Source: Adiantum capillus-veneris (taxonomy: Eukaryota; Streptophyta; Polypodiopsida; Polypodiales; Pteridaceae). From it: DNA of 64,000 nt. The position numbers were made by a program, and so were the translations under genes. Position 1 is the first letter of the stretch. Each line of letters starts with the position of its first letter. Positions 12,288 through 22,546 of the stretch are shown here, in pieces. Below the pieces are notes generated by a model. The model was not told the origin of the DNA, ran no database searches, and saw nothing but the letters and a program-made list of their open reading frames with translations. Where the stretch lies: assembly GCA_014529385.2 (NCBI GenBank), contig CM043950.1, positions 151,034,945-151,098,944 of the forward strand. The letters run 5' to 3'.

Positions 12288-12476
12288 TGAAGGGGATCGG
12301 GGAGCACCACAAACGGAGAGTGAGAGAGAGAAGGAGACACACACATGATGTGGGTGGGGAGACTCTGAAGTGGCAGCTCCCCCTATACAGTATACTCACT
12401 ATAAGTATAGGGTAACAGTGGGTGGACGCCCATGACCTGAGCGACCGATCAAGGCACATAGGCCTTAACCCCAACA
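12288..12476 (-). repeat. Copia 5' LTR (right copy)
   Basis: 189 bp, aligned without gaps to the left copy with eight mismatches by eye. It is followed by the target duplication ATTCC at 12477. Confidence 0.95.
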
Positions 12477-12550
12477 ATTCCTTTCTCCACATGCTTTCTT
12501 TGCCTAACAAGTATCATGGGATGCCTTCAAAATTGGAGCAACTCCCGCAT

Positions 12551-13342
12551 TCAAAAAGTGTCCACTTCCAAGGATGAACTGCAAGAAGGTGCTGTGTGAC
12601 TAAACAAAACAGAATGAGTGATAGCATCTTTTAGCTTTTGCCTATAGAATACATGGAGGAGGAGAGCTTTAATCACTTCTTGGGCTTCTTTAGCTACCCA
12701 ACTCATAAAGGCAATAGTAGACCGCTTAAGGTTTGAGCTTGGGAAGAAGTGAGATAATTGATTAAGAACAAACCATAAAGTATGATCGAACCACAAAACA
12801 TTGTTGTCCCGGCAATGATCCCCTTGTCCAATATGCTCGCAACCACACGTAAGAAAAGGTCGGTGCACATTCCATACTTGTATAGTATAATTACTATCTC
12901 GGTTTCTGGTATAGATGACAACCTTGACCCCAACCACGCAGCCAAAAGTTGCATTACAATGGCGTAGGTTGAAAAATGACATAGAGAAGGGGGTAGCAAT
13001 TAGAGTGTTCTCAAAGAGGTTGGAGTTATTGCCCTCAAGAATCCGCATAAGACCTTGCTTGACCACAGTCTTATCATGATCATTAACTAGAGTAAGGAGA
13101 AGATTCTTGGGGAGGGGATCAAGTAAAGTAAAATTACCGAAGGACCAAGCCTCGTGGTGAGCTTTTCCCAAAAACATTTCCAAAAGCCGACTCCGGATGA
13201 AGGGATAGGTGTAGGTTTCAAAGGGCTTTGTGATGAGGCTTCGACTCGGTGTAGCGATGGTGAAGTCTTTGTTTGCAAACAGTTGCTCCTCTTCGTCAAG
13301 ATCCATAGGTAAGAGTGAACTTCCGGTAACGGTTGGTGGCAT
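12551..13342 (-). pseudogene. Unrecognised 263-aa frame upstream of the Penelope-like RT
   Basis: An open minus-strand frame beginning MPPTVTGSSLLPMDLDEEE. I do not recognise a family. It is mixed in composition, unlike the surrounding repeat-derived frames, with a Cys/His cluster CGCEHIGQGDHC near residue 170. On removal of the copia insertion it lies about 700 bp upstream of the RT fragments on the same strand, so it may be the N-terminal part of that element. Just upstream on the minus strand a TTTTTTCAG tract could be a splice acceptor. No GIY-YIG motif is visible. A captured or decayed host exon is the alternative. Confidence 0.4.
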
Positions 13343-13396
13343 TGTGATGATCTCTGAAAAAACATTAAGTAAATTAAGTAAATTCCTCTTTCGCTG

Positions 13397-13720
13397 TTAG
13401 GCTAGTGGGTCATTTCGCAACCGCTTTTCATTACCCTCCATGAATCGACGCATCAAATTTGGTGCATGCTTGGGCCTCTCTTTCCGCTCACACTCATCTG
13501 CATCAATAATTGCGGGCAGATTTGCCGCCAAGTCACGTAGGCGGGTAATCGCAGCAGGTGGCTTTTCCCGTGCCATGGCATACAAGCAAAACCATGCGGG
13601 ATGGTCAAGAGTAGGTAGGATTGTTGTATCTTCAGCTTGCTAAGAAGGGATGGCTTCATCAAGTTCGAGCAGAGGGGAGTGAGAGACAGGGTCGCTAATA
13701 CAAAGGAGCAAACCCTGGAA
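13397..13720 (-). pseudogene. Possible short exon or decayed frame
   Basis: One minus-strand frame reads through ISDPVSHSPLLELDEAIPS, a stop, then DHPAWFCLYAMAREKPP and a charged Arg/Lys/Glu-rich tail ending at 13397. The composition looks protein-like and the frame is interrupted once. No family is recognised. It lies 55 bp upstream of the 263-codon frame on the same strand. Confidence 0.3.
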
Positions 13721-13928
13721 ATTACAGAGGGGGGAAAATTTTGTGCAGAGTATCCTAGAGCCATAAGGTTCTCATTCCATCCTGAGTAAGCCGCAGCTAG
13801 CTAGCTGTAAGGCATGGAAACAAAATTTAAGATGATTCCAAAGCTCATAAAACTTTGAGTCTGCAAATACAGTAGTTGTGCGGAGATACATAAAAAGTTA
13901 AGAGAAGGATTCTTGACTGTGTTAGGTG

Positions 13929-14477
13929 CTAGGTATAATAAGGGAGAGTCATGCTTGCAAAAATAAACATGCAGATAAAGCAAGAGAGAGAGAGAGAGCG
14001 AGAGAGAGAGAAGCACGCCATAGGCATGGCTTTCCTGGCCACAGGGAGGCGGATGCGTAGATTGGTTAACCCAGCGGGCGGACAAGCCGGAGCCGCATGT
14101 CTCCATGCTCTGTCCAAGAGAAGGTGGTTCTTACAGGGTTTCGGTCCATGAAATTCGATCAGCCAGTAAGCACCAAAAAAAGGGTTTAAACCTTCTTGCT
14201 GTGTGCGTTCAGGTCCAAAAAAGAGGAGAGGCGGTGAGAGTTGTCCGGGTGCCATAGTAGCCGAAAGCATGTGATTAGGTCTGTTAGAATCGAAAAAAGC
14301 AAGACCTTGTAGTGTGCGTTCAATAAGGAGGCGGGGAGGTGAGAGCGGTTCAGGTGCCACTGTAGATGAAGTCACAAAGGCAAGGTGCTGAGCAATGTAG
14401 CGCAGCCGGCATGGTCGCTTTACATCAGCCGGTTTTCTTGCGTGTGTGCAACATGAGAAGTAGAAGGGTGTTGGCAC
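13929..14477 (-). other. Unrecognised 182-aa frame with two internal repeats
   Basis: Two similar segments in the N-terminal half contain VAPEPLSPPRLLIERTLQG and MAPGQLSPPLLFFGPERTQ. At DNA level this is a diverged duplication near 14200-14380. The C-terminal end runs into an (AG)n tract (about 13980-14013), so the frame may be open by chance. Confidence 0.25.
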
Positions 14478-14940
14478 GCCTTACTTAGGAAAAAGGAAAG
14501 GTAATAGGGTTAGCGAGTGCAACAGAGAATGGCGATGGCTAGAGAGCCATTGAACAGAACTCACTCCTTGAGAGGGAGAGAGACTAGTCACATCTATAAA
14601 GTGCGTCCCCGAGTAACCCAATTGGACATTCATTAGCAGCTCGCCGCTCACTGGGTAGGTAAGAATGAATTATGGTGTAGGGAAAAGCCAGAGCGTTGTC
14701 AGGAGTAGGACCCTTGAAGGCTACTTCTAGCTCTCCTTCCTTATATTCAAGTAGTGGGTTGACAAGGCGCGCGCCTCCAGACTAAATAACACATAGCATT
14801 AAAGAGGGGGGGGGTAAGGGGATCAAGGACAGAGAAGTGCGCGCACAAAAATCGGGGAGATTGCAGTCGTAGATGGACACTTAAAAACTAAACCCAGCCA
14901 CAGATTAAACCCGGGCAGCGTCTATGTTTTAATAATAAAA
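14478..14940. other. Unassigned sequence
   Basis: No domain, terminal repeat or tandem repeat is recognised. A short G run sits near 14806-14815. Confidence 0.4.
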
Positions 14941-14949
14941 AGCGGGCCA

Positions 14950-15060
14950 TGGTAACAGCATGTGCGCGCGGGTGGGATGGTTATCCCATGCGTCTCAATC
15001 TGAGCGACGAGGCCTTGGGTTCAAATCGAGTCGACGCCCATCCACATTTTCGCGTTGACT
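14950..15060 (+). other. Possible tRNA-derived SINE head
   Basis: TGGTTATCCCATG at about 14979 resembles an RNA polymerase III A box, and GGTTCAAATCG at about 15019 resembles a B box, with tRNA-like spacing. The bases around the B box can form a five-pair T arm (CTTGG with TCGAG, two wobble pairs). The acceptor stem and D arm do not fold convincingly, so this is not a working tRNA. No poly(A) tail or flanking duplication was found. Confidence 0.35.
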
Positions 15061-15282
15061 TGTCGCGCGTCCGGGTTCAATCTGCCTCGGGCTTCCCGCG
15101 TCCACTTCCGGGCCGTCGATCCCATCACCCCCCTGTCTTTAATGTCATGTGTTACTTAGTGTCGTGGGGGCGCGCACCCGCAATATGCTCCACGTCTTCT
15201 ATGCGCTGAGGGGGATTGTGTGCCTACATAAATGTTTAGGGTGTGGTATCCCACTTTCTAGAGAAGAGAAAGGTAATAGTTT

Positions 15283-16990
15283 TCAAAAAATGTTGAACCA
15301 CAAGTGCATCCAAAATCCAAAAAGCCAGCCGGGATAATTTTTCAAATGGTTGTGTGTGTGCCAAAAAGGTACCCTGCTTTCAAGGTTATCATAAAGAGGG
15401 TGTACCAAAAAAAGAGAAGAAGGCGAGGTCCTTTGTAAGCCATGGATCCTTGCAAAACCTTCCATAATAAGACCTTTATCCCATGTGGCCACTATAGGCG
15501 CTCTACGTTCTTCACGAATTGTTCCCATCTTGACTCCAGCCTATGCTTGCCCCACTGCTTGTTAAGCGGGGAGAACCAACCTTTCAAAACCATAAGTATG
15601 AAGTACTTACTTGTTTTGTGGTCTCAAGAAATGTCTTTATTTATGCCACTACCATGCTTTCCATTTGAACTTGGATACATAGTTCGACATATACCACTTG
15701 GTATGCCATTCTAGGGCTCTCTTGGTCAGTAATCTTCCAATCCCAATGAGGTTAAACTGGAGAGACAATAGGTCTATTCCTTTCTAGCTACTTCTTCTAT
15801 AACCCTAAACTTGGCGTGGATGTTTAATACCTTTGTTATTAATTTTTTTGGCAACTTCCCTCCAAAAAGCAGTCAAAAGGATGCTTCTAGCCCGGGGGGA
15901 TTCACTCTATATACAAAATGGGATGCCACCTACGAGCGGACAACTTTGATAAAACCCTTATATACGACTCATATTAGGGAATATGATCCCTCTTTATACG
16001 CTTATACGACAATCAATGCAGAAAACTATCATACCCCTATCTTACATATAAAATTTTGGTTTCACATGATCTGATTGAGTAAAACTAGTCAAAGAGCGTG
16101 TAGCATAGTGACTGGCAACGTACTAAGGAACCACTTCTATTGATAACTAGATTTGTCTTAGTTTGACTTTCAGACTATGTACCCATTCAGTCTGCACTCT
16201 AGCTACTCGTCCAATTTTGACCCATCTAAATTATTCAAAAAACATGGATATAAAGTTGTGTTAGGTTCTCCGCGTAAACGTGCATCTATACAAACTCTTT
16301 ACAGCTGTCATCCCTCAACAAATGAACTATAATCACAAAACAAGCAATTGATACAAAGTAGTGTTAGTTCTTGCATGTATCTTTGTAGCTATTGATTCAC
16401 AAGTTCACCCTCCCCCCCACAAATATGATACCCCCTCCCTTATTTTTAAGCTTGGGAGATAAATTATTGGGGACCTGTCCCTAACTTATAGGCTTATGTA
16501 ACTTGTAAAACAACCCCCCTCCCCTACACTTACATGATGCGATAATTTTTCCATGGTGAATTTCCCGGGGCTTCTAGCCTTCGAGAGCAAGGGGACTAGT
16601 GAGTTATGGAATTGTGAAAATACCTTGATATCTCTCCCCATTCCAAGGACTCTATTTTCTCTGTTGCATTTTTGAGTGATCTTGCTTGTTGAAACACCCA
16701 AGTATGAGGACAGCCCATCAACGGGCAAGCAGCTTGTCTTTCACCTCGAACCCTTTCCATATGCCACAGTGTGAGCATAATTTGGAGTTGTCCATATCCT
16801 TAGCCATAATATAGTCCAAGTCTAGTCTTTCTTTGCGAGTGCTACCACAAACTCCACTTGAGTGCTAGGGTTGAGAATCCTGAGATTTCCATATTCAACT
16901 ATCGCAATTGTATCACATTTAGCCCACATCCAGGGCATCAAGTCTTTGGCATTTGTTTCCAAAGAAGGTAAAAGCTTCTTTTTTTTATAA
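15283..16990 (-). pseudogene. LINE (non-LTR) coding remnants, split by element M1
   Basis: Minus-strand fragments in several frames. At 15.43-15.54 kb, WEQFVKNVERL, stop, WPHGIKVLLWKVLQGS matches the zinc-binding domain that follows RT in plant LINEs. Around 15.75 kb LQFNLIGIGRLLTKRALEW resembles the RT thumb region. Right of M1, ERLDLDYIMAKDM (16.8 kb) could be the Arg-Leu-Asp segment of a LINE endonuclease. If so, order and strand fit a LINE with a large internal deletion. All frames are interrupted. The zinc-binding match is the strongest evidence and the endonuclease is tentative. Confidence 0.45.
15891..16569. mobile_element. Non-autonomous inverted-repeat transposon, copy M1
   Basis: 679 bp bounded by inverted repeats CCCGGGGGGATTCAC and GTGAATTTCCCGGG, with an 8-bp target duplication GCTTCTAG at 15883-15890 and 16570-16577. 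It has no transposase. A second copy in inverse orientation (M2, 58681-59441) shares nearly the whole interior, with M1 about 80 bp shorter. An 8-bp duplication is typical of hAT, P and Merlin groups, but the CCCG terminus fits none of them clearly. It lies in LINE remnants. Confidence 0.88.
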
Positions 16991-16991
16991 G

Positions 16992-18216
16992 CATTAGGAG
17001 ATTTCGGAGGTCTTTTGGAGGGCCTTTTGGAAGAGAGAGGAAAATAAGCTCCTCCAATGAGAGAAGAGTCTACGTTACGTAGAAAAATAGATTGATATTA
17101 ACAAAAATATAAAAGGTGTCCCTCTCCTCATTTAATAATCTAGTGGTCCTTGAAGACGAGCACTCTCTTTCATTTAATGCGAGCACCTTTTTCAGAAGGT
17201 AGATGCGGTGCATTTGATATGGGCTACGTCATCACTAGAACTCAAAAAGTCACAAAACTATCAAGTGGTGGAAGATTTTGAAACTTTTGATATTGTCAAT
17301 GCGTCCGGAATGCCCATATCTCCTAGAAATGAATGTCCAATTGCCTCGCTCAGACATCCAAAGAGGCAAAAAAATGTCAAAATGCCCTAAAGGAACATTT
17401 TACTAACGGCACGCGAGGGACCATTCCAAAATTTTGTAATGCCTCTTCGCGCGCCGTTAGTAAAAAGCCCCTTTTTCCTCTTTTTTGGGAGCTTTTTGAA
17501 AGAAAAATGTCCAAAAACCTCTAAAAAGGGGCTTTCTGGAAAGATAAGTGTCCAAAAATCACTGAAAGGAGCTTTGTACTAATGACGTGCAGAGGGGCAT
17601 TCTACAATTTTGGAATGCCTCCTCGTGCGCCGTTAGTAAAAAGCCCCCTTTTCCTCTTTTTAGGGAGCTTTTTGAGAGGAAAATGTCCAAAAACCTCTAA
17701 AAAGGGGCTTTTTGGAAAGATAAGTGTCCAAAAATCACTAAAAGGAGCTTTGTACTAACGGCGCGCAGAGGGGCATTCTAGCATTTAGAAATGCCTCCTC
17801 GCGCGCCTTAAGTAAAAAGCCCATTTTTTGGGGTTTTTTGATATTTTTTGTCTCTCCGGTTGTCGAAATGAGGCAAGTAGACATTCATTTTTAGGGTATT
17901 TTGGCGTTTCGGACGCATTGGTGGTGTCAAAAGCCTCAAAATCTATCACTATTTAACAGTTTGTGACTTTTCAACTTTTAGTGATGACGTAAGCTGCATT
18001 GAATGCGCCGCACCTGCCTCCTGAAAAAGACGCTCGCATTAAATAAAAAAGTGACCGTTTTCAAGGACGATTGGGAATATAAATCTACTTTTTAGAGTGT
18101 CTGGTTGTCCTTTTGGACGTACTCACAAGGTGCAAGTGCATTTTATAAAAAGTTTCTAGAGAGAGAAATACAATTTCTTACAAGGCCCTCCAAATGACCT
18201 ACGAAATTTTCTAATG
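16992..18216. mobile_element. Long-arm foldback element, copy F1
   Basis: Terminal arms of roughly 390 bp are imperfect inverted repeats: the left edge reads CATTAGGAGATTTCGGAGG, and the right edge mirrors it with CCTACGAAATTTTCTAATG. Inside are three 176-bp modules, each with a GC-rich hairpin. There is no coding capacity. The related element F2 at 40334-41267 shares arms and hairpin modules. A convincing target duplication was not found. Long arms suggest a foldback or Mutator-derived class (inference). Confidence 0.8.
17401..17928. repeat. Three 176-bp hairpin modules inside F1
   Basis: Units begin at 17401, 17577 and 17753, each with TACTAAYGRCRYGC. Each start is mirrored about 50 bp later by a GCGCGCCGTTAGTA-type segment, forming a strong hairpin around an AT-rich centre. 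The third unit's right half is diverged. Confidence 0.85.
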
Positions 18217-20060
18217 AGTGCCTCTTGCTTCATCAATGGAAGTGGAATTATTTTATGGTCAAACTTTTTGACTCCTTCATGTGGCTTTATCATGAGTAGG
18301 ACCGATGACTTGAGCACTTTGAGGTCATATAGCATGCACTCTTTGTGAGAGCCGTCAGGCATATACTCTATTTATTTCTTGATCTCTTTTTTCTCTTCTT
18401 CAAAATCATGTAGACCGCCCTCTATTGATGTGCTTGATAGATCCAAGGGGGTTAAGTATGTGCTTTCAAAATCTACCATTTGTTGTGTCGCTCGGCGATT
18501 ACTGTGGCTTTTGATTGTAAAGCATTGATTCCTATATCTTTACTTAAACTCTTTAGCATGCCTCTGTGCTTGACTAGATAAACCTGATTTATCTTTTGCC
18601 AATTTTTCTTGGAACTCTTTGATCTCCTTTGCTATGGTAGTAGGAGCTTGATAGGTAGAGGTAGACGCAGGCACTTCTTAAATGGCTAGAAGAGCTGACA
18701 ATGAATGTTTGACAACATCATGGGATTCACACAATTTGGATACTTATTTTGATTTCCTACTAGAGTCTCTTCTAGTGCATGTTTCTCTACTTGCAACTTG
18801 TTGTTTGCCTCAATTTGCTTTTCCAAACCATTGAAAATTCTTGTCACATCTTTCTTTTCTCGTTCTAATGTAGCCCTTATATTTTAACTCTCTTCTTATA
18901 GGCATTATTTGTTGGCGTACTCATTCAATTTCTCTCATAGCCATGTTTGCTTCTTCTTTTGCATCCTTGGCATACAATTCTTGCAAATTTGATATTGCCC
19001 TTTGGCATCAAAATTGGAGACATATCATTTCCAAATGCTCTTAAACTCTCTTATGAGTTTGTTTGCAGCTTCTTCTTTGGCTATTGAGAGATGTGGGACT
19101 ACTTGGCATACTTGAGTGGTAGGTTGCCAAGAGCCAGCATTTGCTCTTTTGTTTCTTGATCTTTCTTTAGATGGCCCTCCGGTTACCCTTGTTCTTCCAC
19201 CGGCTTATCTTGATCAAGTTTTGCCATTTCAATTTACTTTTTCTCAATGTGAGTGTACTCTTTCTTTTCTTTAGATTCTTTCCAGTCTTCTCATTCCTTC
19301 ACTTTTTCTTGATTCTCAATAGCAAGAGAGGGAGTTGTCACTTTAGGCAAGACTTTTTGTTTCTCTATCTCAATTTCTTTCTCCTCTTGCTAGTCTATGG
19401 TGGCTTTATCTTTGGTAAAATCCCCATTCATTTATTGTCTACTTTGAGGGGAGTCCATTGGTGATTCTACCTCTGATATTTTTCTTACCTTTTGGTCTCT
19501 TCTCCTTCCCTTTATTTGGCTTTAGAACATCATGAATTTGTCTTAAAGTCCTAGCTAGCTCAACTTCTTTCTCTGTTTCCTTGCATTTGTGTTGCTTAAT
19601 CTTTTTGAGTTGCTTAGCTCTGTTCTTCTTGAACTTGGTATCATCATCTTCATCTTTGTCTTCAGAGATGGATTCTTCAACCTTTTGCTTCTTAGTGACC
19701 AACTTTGTTAATATTTCTTCTCTAAGCCATTGCACTTCCTCCATTGATCTCTATACTCGCATCTTGGGAATCTGCTCCATATATTTTCCTTTCTTGTGGA
19801 TCAATGGGATTGTAACATCTTATTCCTCTTCAATAGATTGATACTCAAAGGGAGTATTGCGGATTCTTCCTTTGATTTCCTTGCTAAGCTCAAAATTGGA
19901 GTTATATGGCCTCACTATTTTGTGTTTTGTCCCCCTTGAACTCTTTTGCCCGGTCCCTTTTGTGGGTGTTGTAGATCTTCCCAACTATCTGATAGCATGA
20001 TTTTCTTTGTGAATGAATTCCAATAGTGTCTCAACATCAGGTAATAGAACTATCATTCCC
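18217..20060 (-). pseudogene. Lysine-rich, coiled-coil-like decayed frame
   Basis: Minus-strand segments in one general direction: INVGTILTRITYQALGMIVL then LLPDVETLLEFIHKENHAIR (20.0 kb), a 101-residue Lys/Glu-rich frame at 19439-19744 (MEEVQWLREEILTKL...), then further charged segments to 18217 ending near LPLMKQEALIRKF. Charged heptad-like stretches suggest coiled coil. No catalytic domain is recognised. The location next to gypsy fragments makes a retrotransposon gag or accessory frame likely, but this is inference. Several stops interrupt it. F1 abuts its 3' end. Confidence 0.4.
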
Positions 20061-20109
20061 AAGGCCTGATATGTTATCCTAGTGAGAATTGTGCCTACAT
20101 TAATGTAGA

Positions 20110-21025
20110 TTTTCAATGGGGCCATAGGCTCTCTCAGTACCTATGGCCTTTGAGCTCATACATTTATACCCTATAGTCCTAGGGCTATAGGATCTCTCAT
20201 TACAATAGAGGGCAATGTATGGCGCTAGCGCCACAAGGTGGGATATGTGTCAATGTAAAATCTCGTAAAGAACATTTAGGCCATTCAAGGGAATCTACAT
20301 GGGAACCATCACAGGCCTAGGACCATACGATCTCTTATAACAATAGAGGGAAACATGTGTCCCTTAAGCTTATACATTGGAATCCTATGGCAATAGGGCC
20401 ATAGGATCTCCCACTAGAATAGAGGGAAACCTATGACCCTAGAGCCAGAGGGTGGCCTAGGTGTTAATGTAAAATATCTCCAAAAGCATTTAGGCCAATC
20501 GAAGGAACCTATATGGGCACCATGGAAGCCCTATGGCCTTAGTCATAGGGCCATAATATCTCTCATTGGAATAGAGGGAAACATATGGTCCTTGAGATTA
20601 TACATTGGCACTCTATGGCCATAAGGTTACATGATCTCTCATTACAATAGAGGGCAAACTATGGCACTAGGGCTAGAGGGTGGCCTAGGTGTCAATGTAA
20701 AATCTCTCCAAAAGCATGTAAGCCATTCAAGTACCCTTACATGGAAAACATGGCAGCCCTATGGTCCTAGGGCCATAGGATATCTCATTGGAATAGATGG
20801 AAATCTATGGCCCTTGAGCTTACACATTGGTAATCTAGCCTAAGGCAATAGGATCTCTAATAAAAAATAGAGGACAACCTATGGCCCTCGGCCAAAGGAC
20901 GGCCTAGGTGTCAATGTAAAAGCTCCCAAAGAGGATTTATGTCGTTCAAGACCACCTACATGGGCACCATGGATGCTCTATGGCCCTAGGGCCATAGGAT
21001 CTCTCATTATAGTAGAGAAAACCAA
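20110..21025. repeat. About 220-bp tandem array, four units, palindrome-rich
   Basis: The phrase CAATGTAAAA (or TAATGTAAAA) recurs at 20251, 20465, 20693 and 20912, spacing 214-228 bp. Each unit carries near-palindromes built on CTATGGCCCTAGGGCCATAG together with TAGAGGG boxes. Units are diverged. The array ends directly against gypsy RT sequence at about 21030. Confidence 0.88.
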
Positions 21026-21290
21026 TACAATTATGGACAGTGTCTTGAGACCATATTTGGGCAGATTTTTTATTGTTTCTCTTCAAATATTTGCGTATAT
21101 CGTTCCTTTGAAGAAGAGCACTTATTGAAGTAGGTGTTTGAATTGTTACAAGAAAATAAGTTATATGCCAAAGAATCAAAGTGTGATTTTTTGGGTTTCA
21201 TGTTTGATTTAGTTCTAACACCCTAACCAAAGGGTGTTGGACATTTTGGCAAAAGGATAGTCACTTTTTGTGATTTTTAGCCTTTACTAA

Positions 21291-22210
21291 GTACATATGG
21301 TTGGTTGGCTACAATGTTCACCCATTCATTGGCTAGACCCGCTTCAATTCCACAACTTTGGTTTTCATGTTTGGTTTAGTTCTAACACCCTAACAAAAGG
21401 GTGTTGGAGATTCTGTGAGTGTGATTTTTTGAAGGAGAAGGTTCACTATTTACGGCATGTTATTGCAGCTAATGGGTTACGCATGGATCAATCCAAAGTG
21501 GATGCCATTAGGAGGTAGCCTCTCCTAGAAATCTCAAAGAGTTCCATATTTTCTTGGGATTTGGAGTTTCTATCAAAGGTTCATTAAGAACTATGATCAT
21601 ATTGTTGTTCGAATGACAGACTAACTAAAATCCAAGGGAAAACCTATCTCCTATTTTGGCTATTGCAGATCCTTTGGAACCATATTCTTTAGAAACAAAT
21701 GCTAGTAATCGTGCTATTGTACATATGGTTGGTTGGCTACAACGCTCACCCATTCATTGGCTAGATCCGCTTCAATTCCACAACTTTGGTTTTCATGTTT
21801 GGTTTAGTTCTAACACCCTAACAAAAGGGTGTTGGAGATTCTATGAGTGTGATTTTTTGAAGGAGAAAATTCACTATTTGCAGCATGTTATTGTAGGTGA
21901 TGGGTTACGCATGGATCAATCCAAAGTGGATGCCATTAGGAGGTGGCCCTCTCCTAGAATTCTCAAAGAGTTTCATATTTCTTGGGATTTGGAGTTTCTA
22001 TCAAAGGTTCGTTAAGAACTATGCTCATATTGTTGCTCCAATGATAGACTAACTCAAAGCCAAGGGGAAAACCTTTCAGTGGAGTGCAACTAGTAATAGC
22101 AAAGTTTCAATGCTCTCAAGGACGTATTAGTTACATCTCCTATTTTGGCTATTGCAGATCCTTTGGAACCATATTCTTTAGAAACAAATGCTAGTACTTG
22201 TGCTATTGGA
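21291..22210 (+). repeat. Tandem duplication within gypsy C pol (430 + 490 bp)
   Basis: Units start at 21291 and 21721 with ACATATGGTTGGTTGGCTAC and both run to the TTGCAGATCCTTTGGAACC segment. The first unit lacks about 80 bp present in the second. A partial third copy of the TTAGTTCTAACACCCTAAC segment lies at about 21200. Confidence 0.9.
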
Positions 22211-22546
22211 GAAGTCCTTCTCCAAGAAGGAGGGCCAATTTCATCCAAAAGCAAGAAGCTTGATTCAACACAAAAGAATTATTATGCTTACAAAAGGAAA
22301 TTCTATGCAATAGTGTATGCTTTGAAGACATGGTGGTATTAATTGTATGGAGCTCAATTTGAGATTGTTTCTGACCATGAAAGTATAAAATGATTTCCAC
22401 AGCAAAGATATTTGAAACCCAGGTGGATTGAGATTCTTTAGGAGTATAATGATAAGCTTCGGTATTATAAAGAACAATACAATGTGGTAGATGAGGCTCT
22501 TAGTCAAATGCTTGAGATCAACTCTTTTCTTTACCAAGTTTTTAGC

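Larger units (their letters stand above)
8719..12476 (-). mobile_element. Structurally complete Ty1-copia element, 3758 bp
   Basis: Direct repeats of 189 bp bound the element, each TG...CA on either strand, with the 5-bp duplication ATTCC at 8714-8718 and 12477-12481. Transcription is on the minus strand, so the 5' LTR is the right-hand one. An initiator-tRNA-Met type primer site lies 4 bp inside it (12274-12283) and a purine tract abuts the other LTR (8908-8918). The only gene is a 608-codon frame lacking integrase and most of RT, so the element must be non-autonomous. The LTRs differ at eight sites by my count, seven of them transitions. It is inserted in the Penelope-like remnant. Confidence 0.95.
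6500..13370 (-). mobile_element. Penelope-like retroelement remnant, interrupted by a copia insertion
   Basis: Minus-strand coding fragments between 8092 and 6649 match the Penelope-like reverse transcriptase layout. Removing the 3758-bp copia insertion at 8719-12476 joins them to a proline-rich linker and to an upstream 263-codon frame, giving roughly 3 kb, a plausible size for this class. I see no GIY-YIG endonuclease on the 3' side, which would fit an endonuclease-lacking subgroup, but decay could also explain that. Outer limits are estimates, because no terminal repeats or telomere-like repeats were recognised. Confidence 0.55.

Noticed and set aside
12551-13342. GIY-YIG endonuclease of the Penelope-like element
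   Set aside because: No GIY/YIG signature with the downstream Arg, His, Glu and Asn pattern is visible in the frame.
14970-15040. Functional tRNA gene
   Set aside because: Only the B box and T arm fit; acceptor and D arms do not pair.
15811-16074. 87-codon plus-strand frame
   Set aside because: It crosses the end of inverted-repeat element M1 and matches non-coding sequence also present in M2.
20110-21025. CRISPR-like array
   Set aside because: Units are ~220 bp, diverged throughout and without short spacers; this is a eukaryotic tandem repeat.
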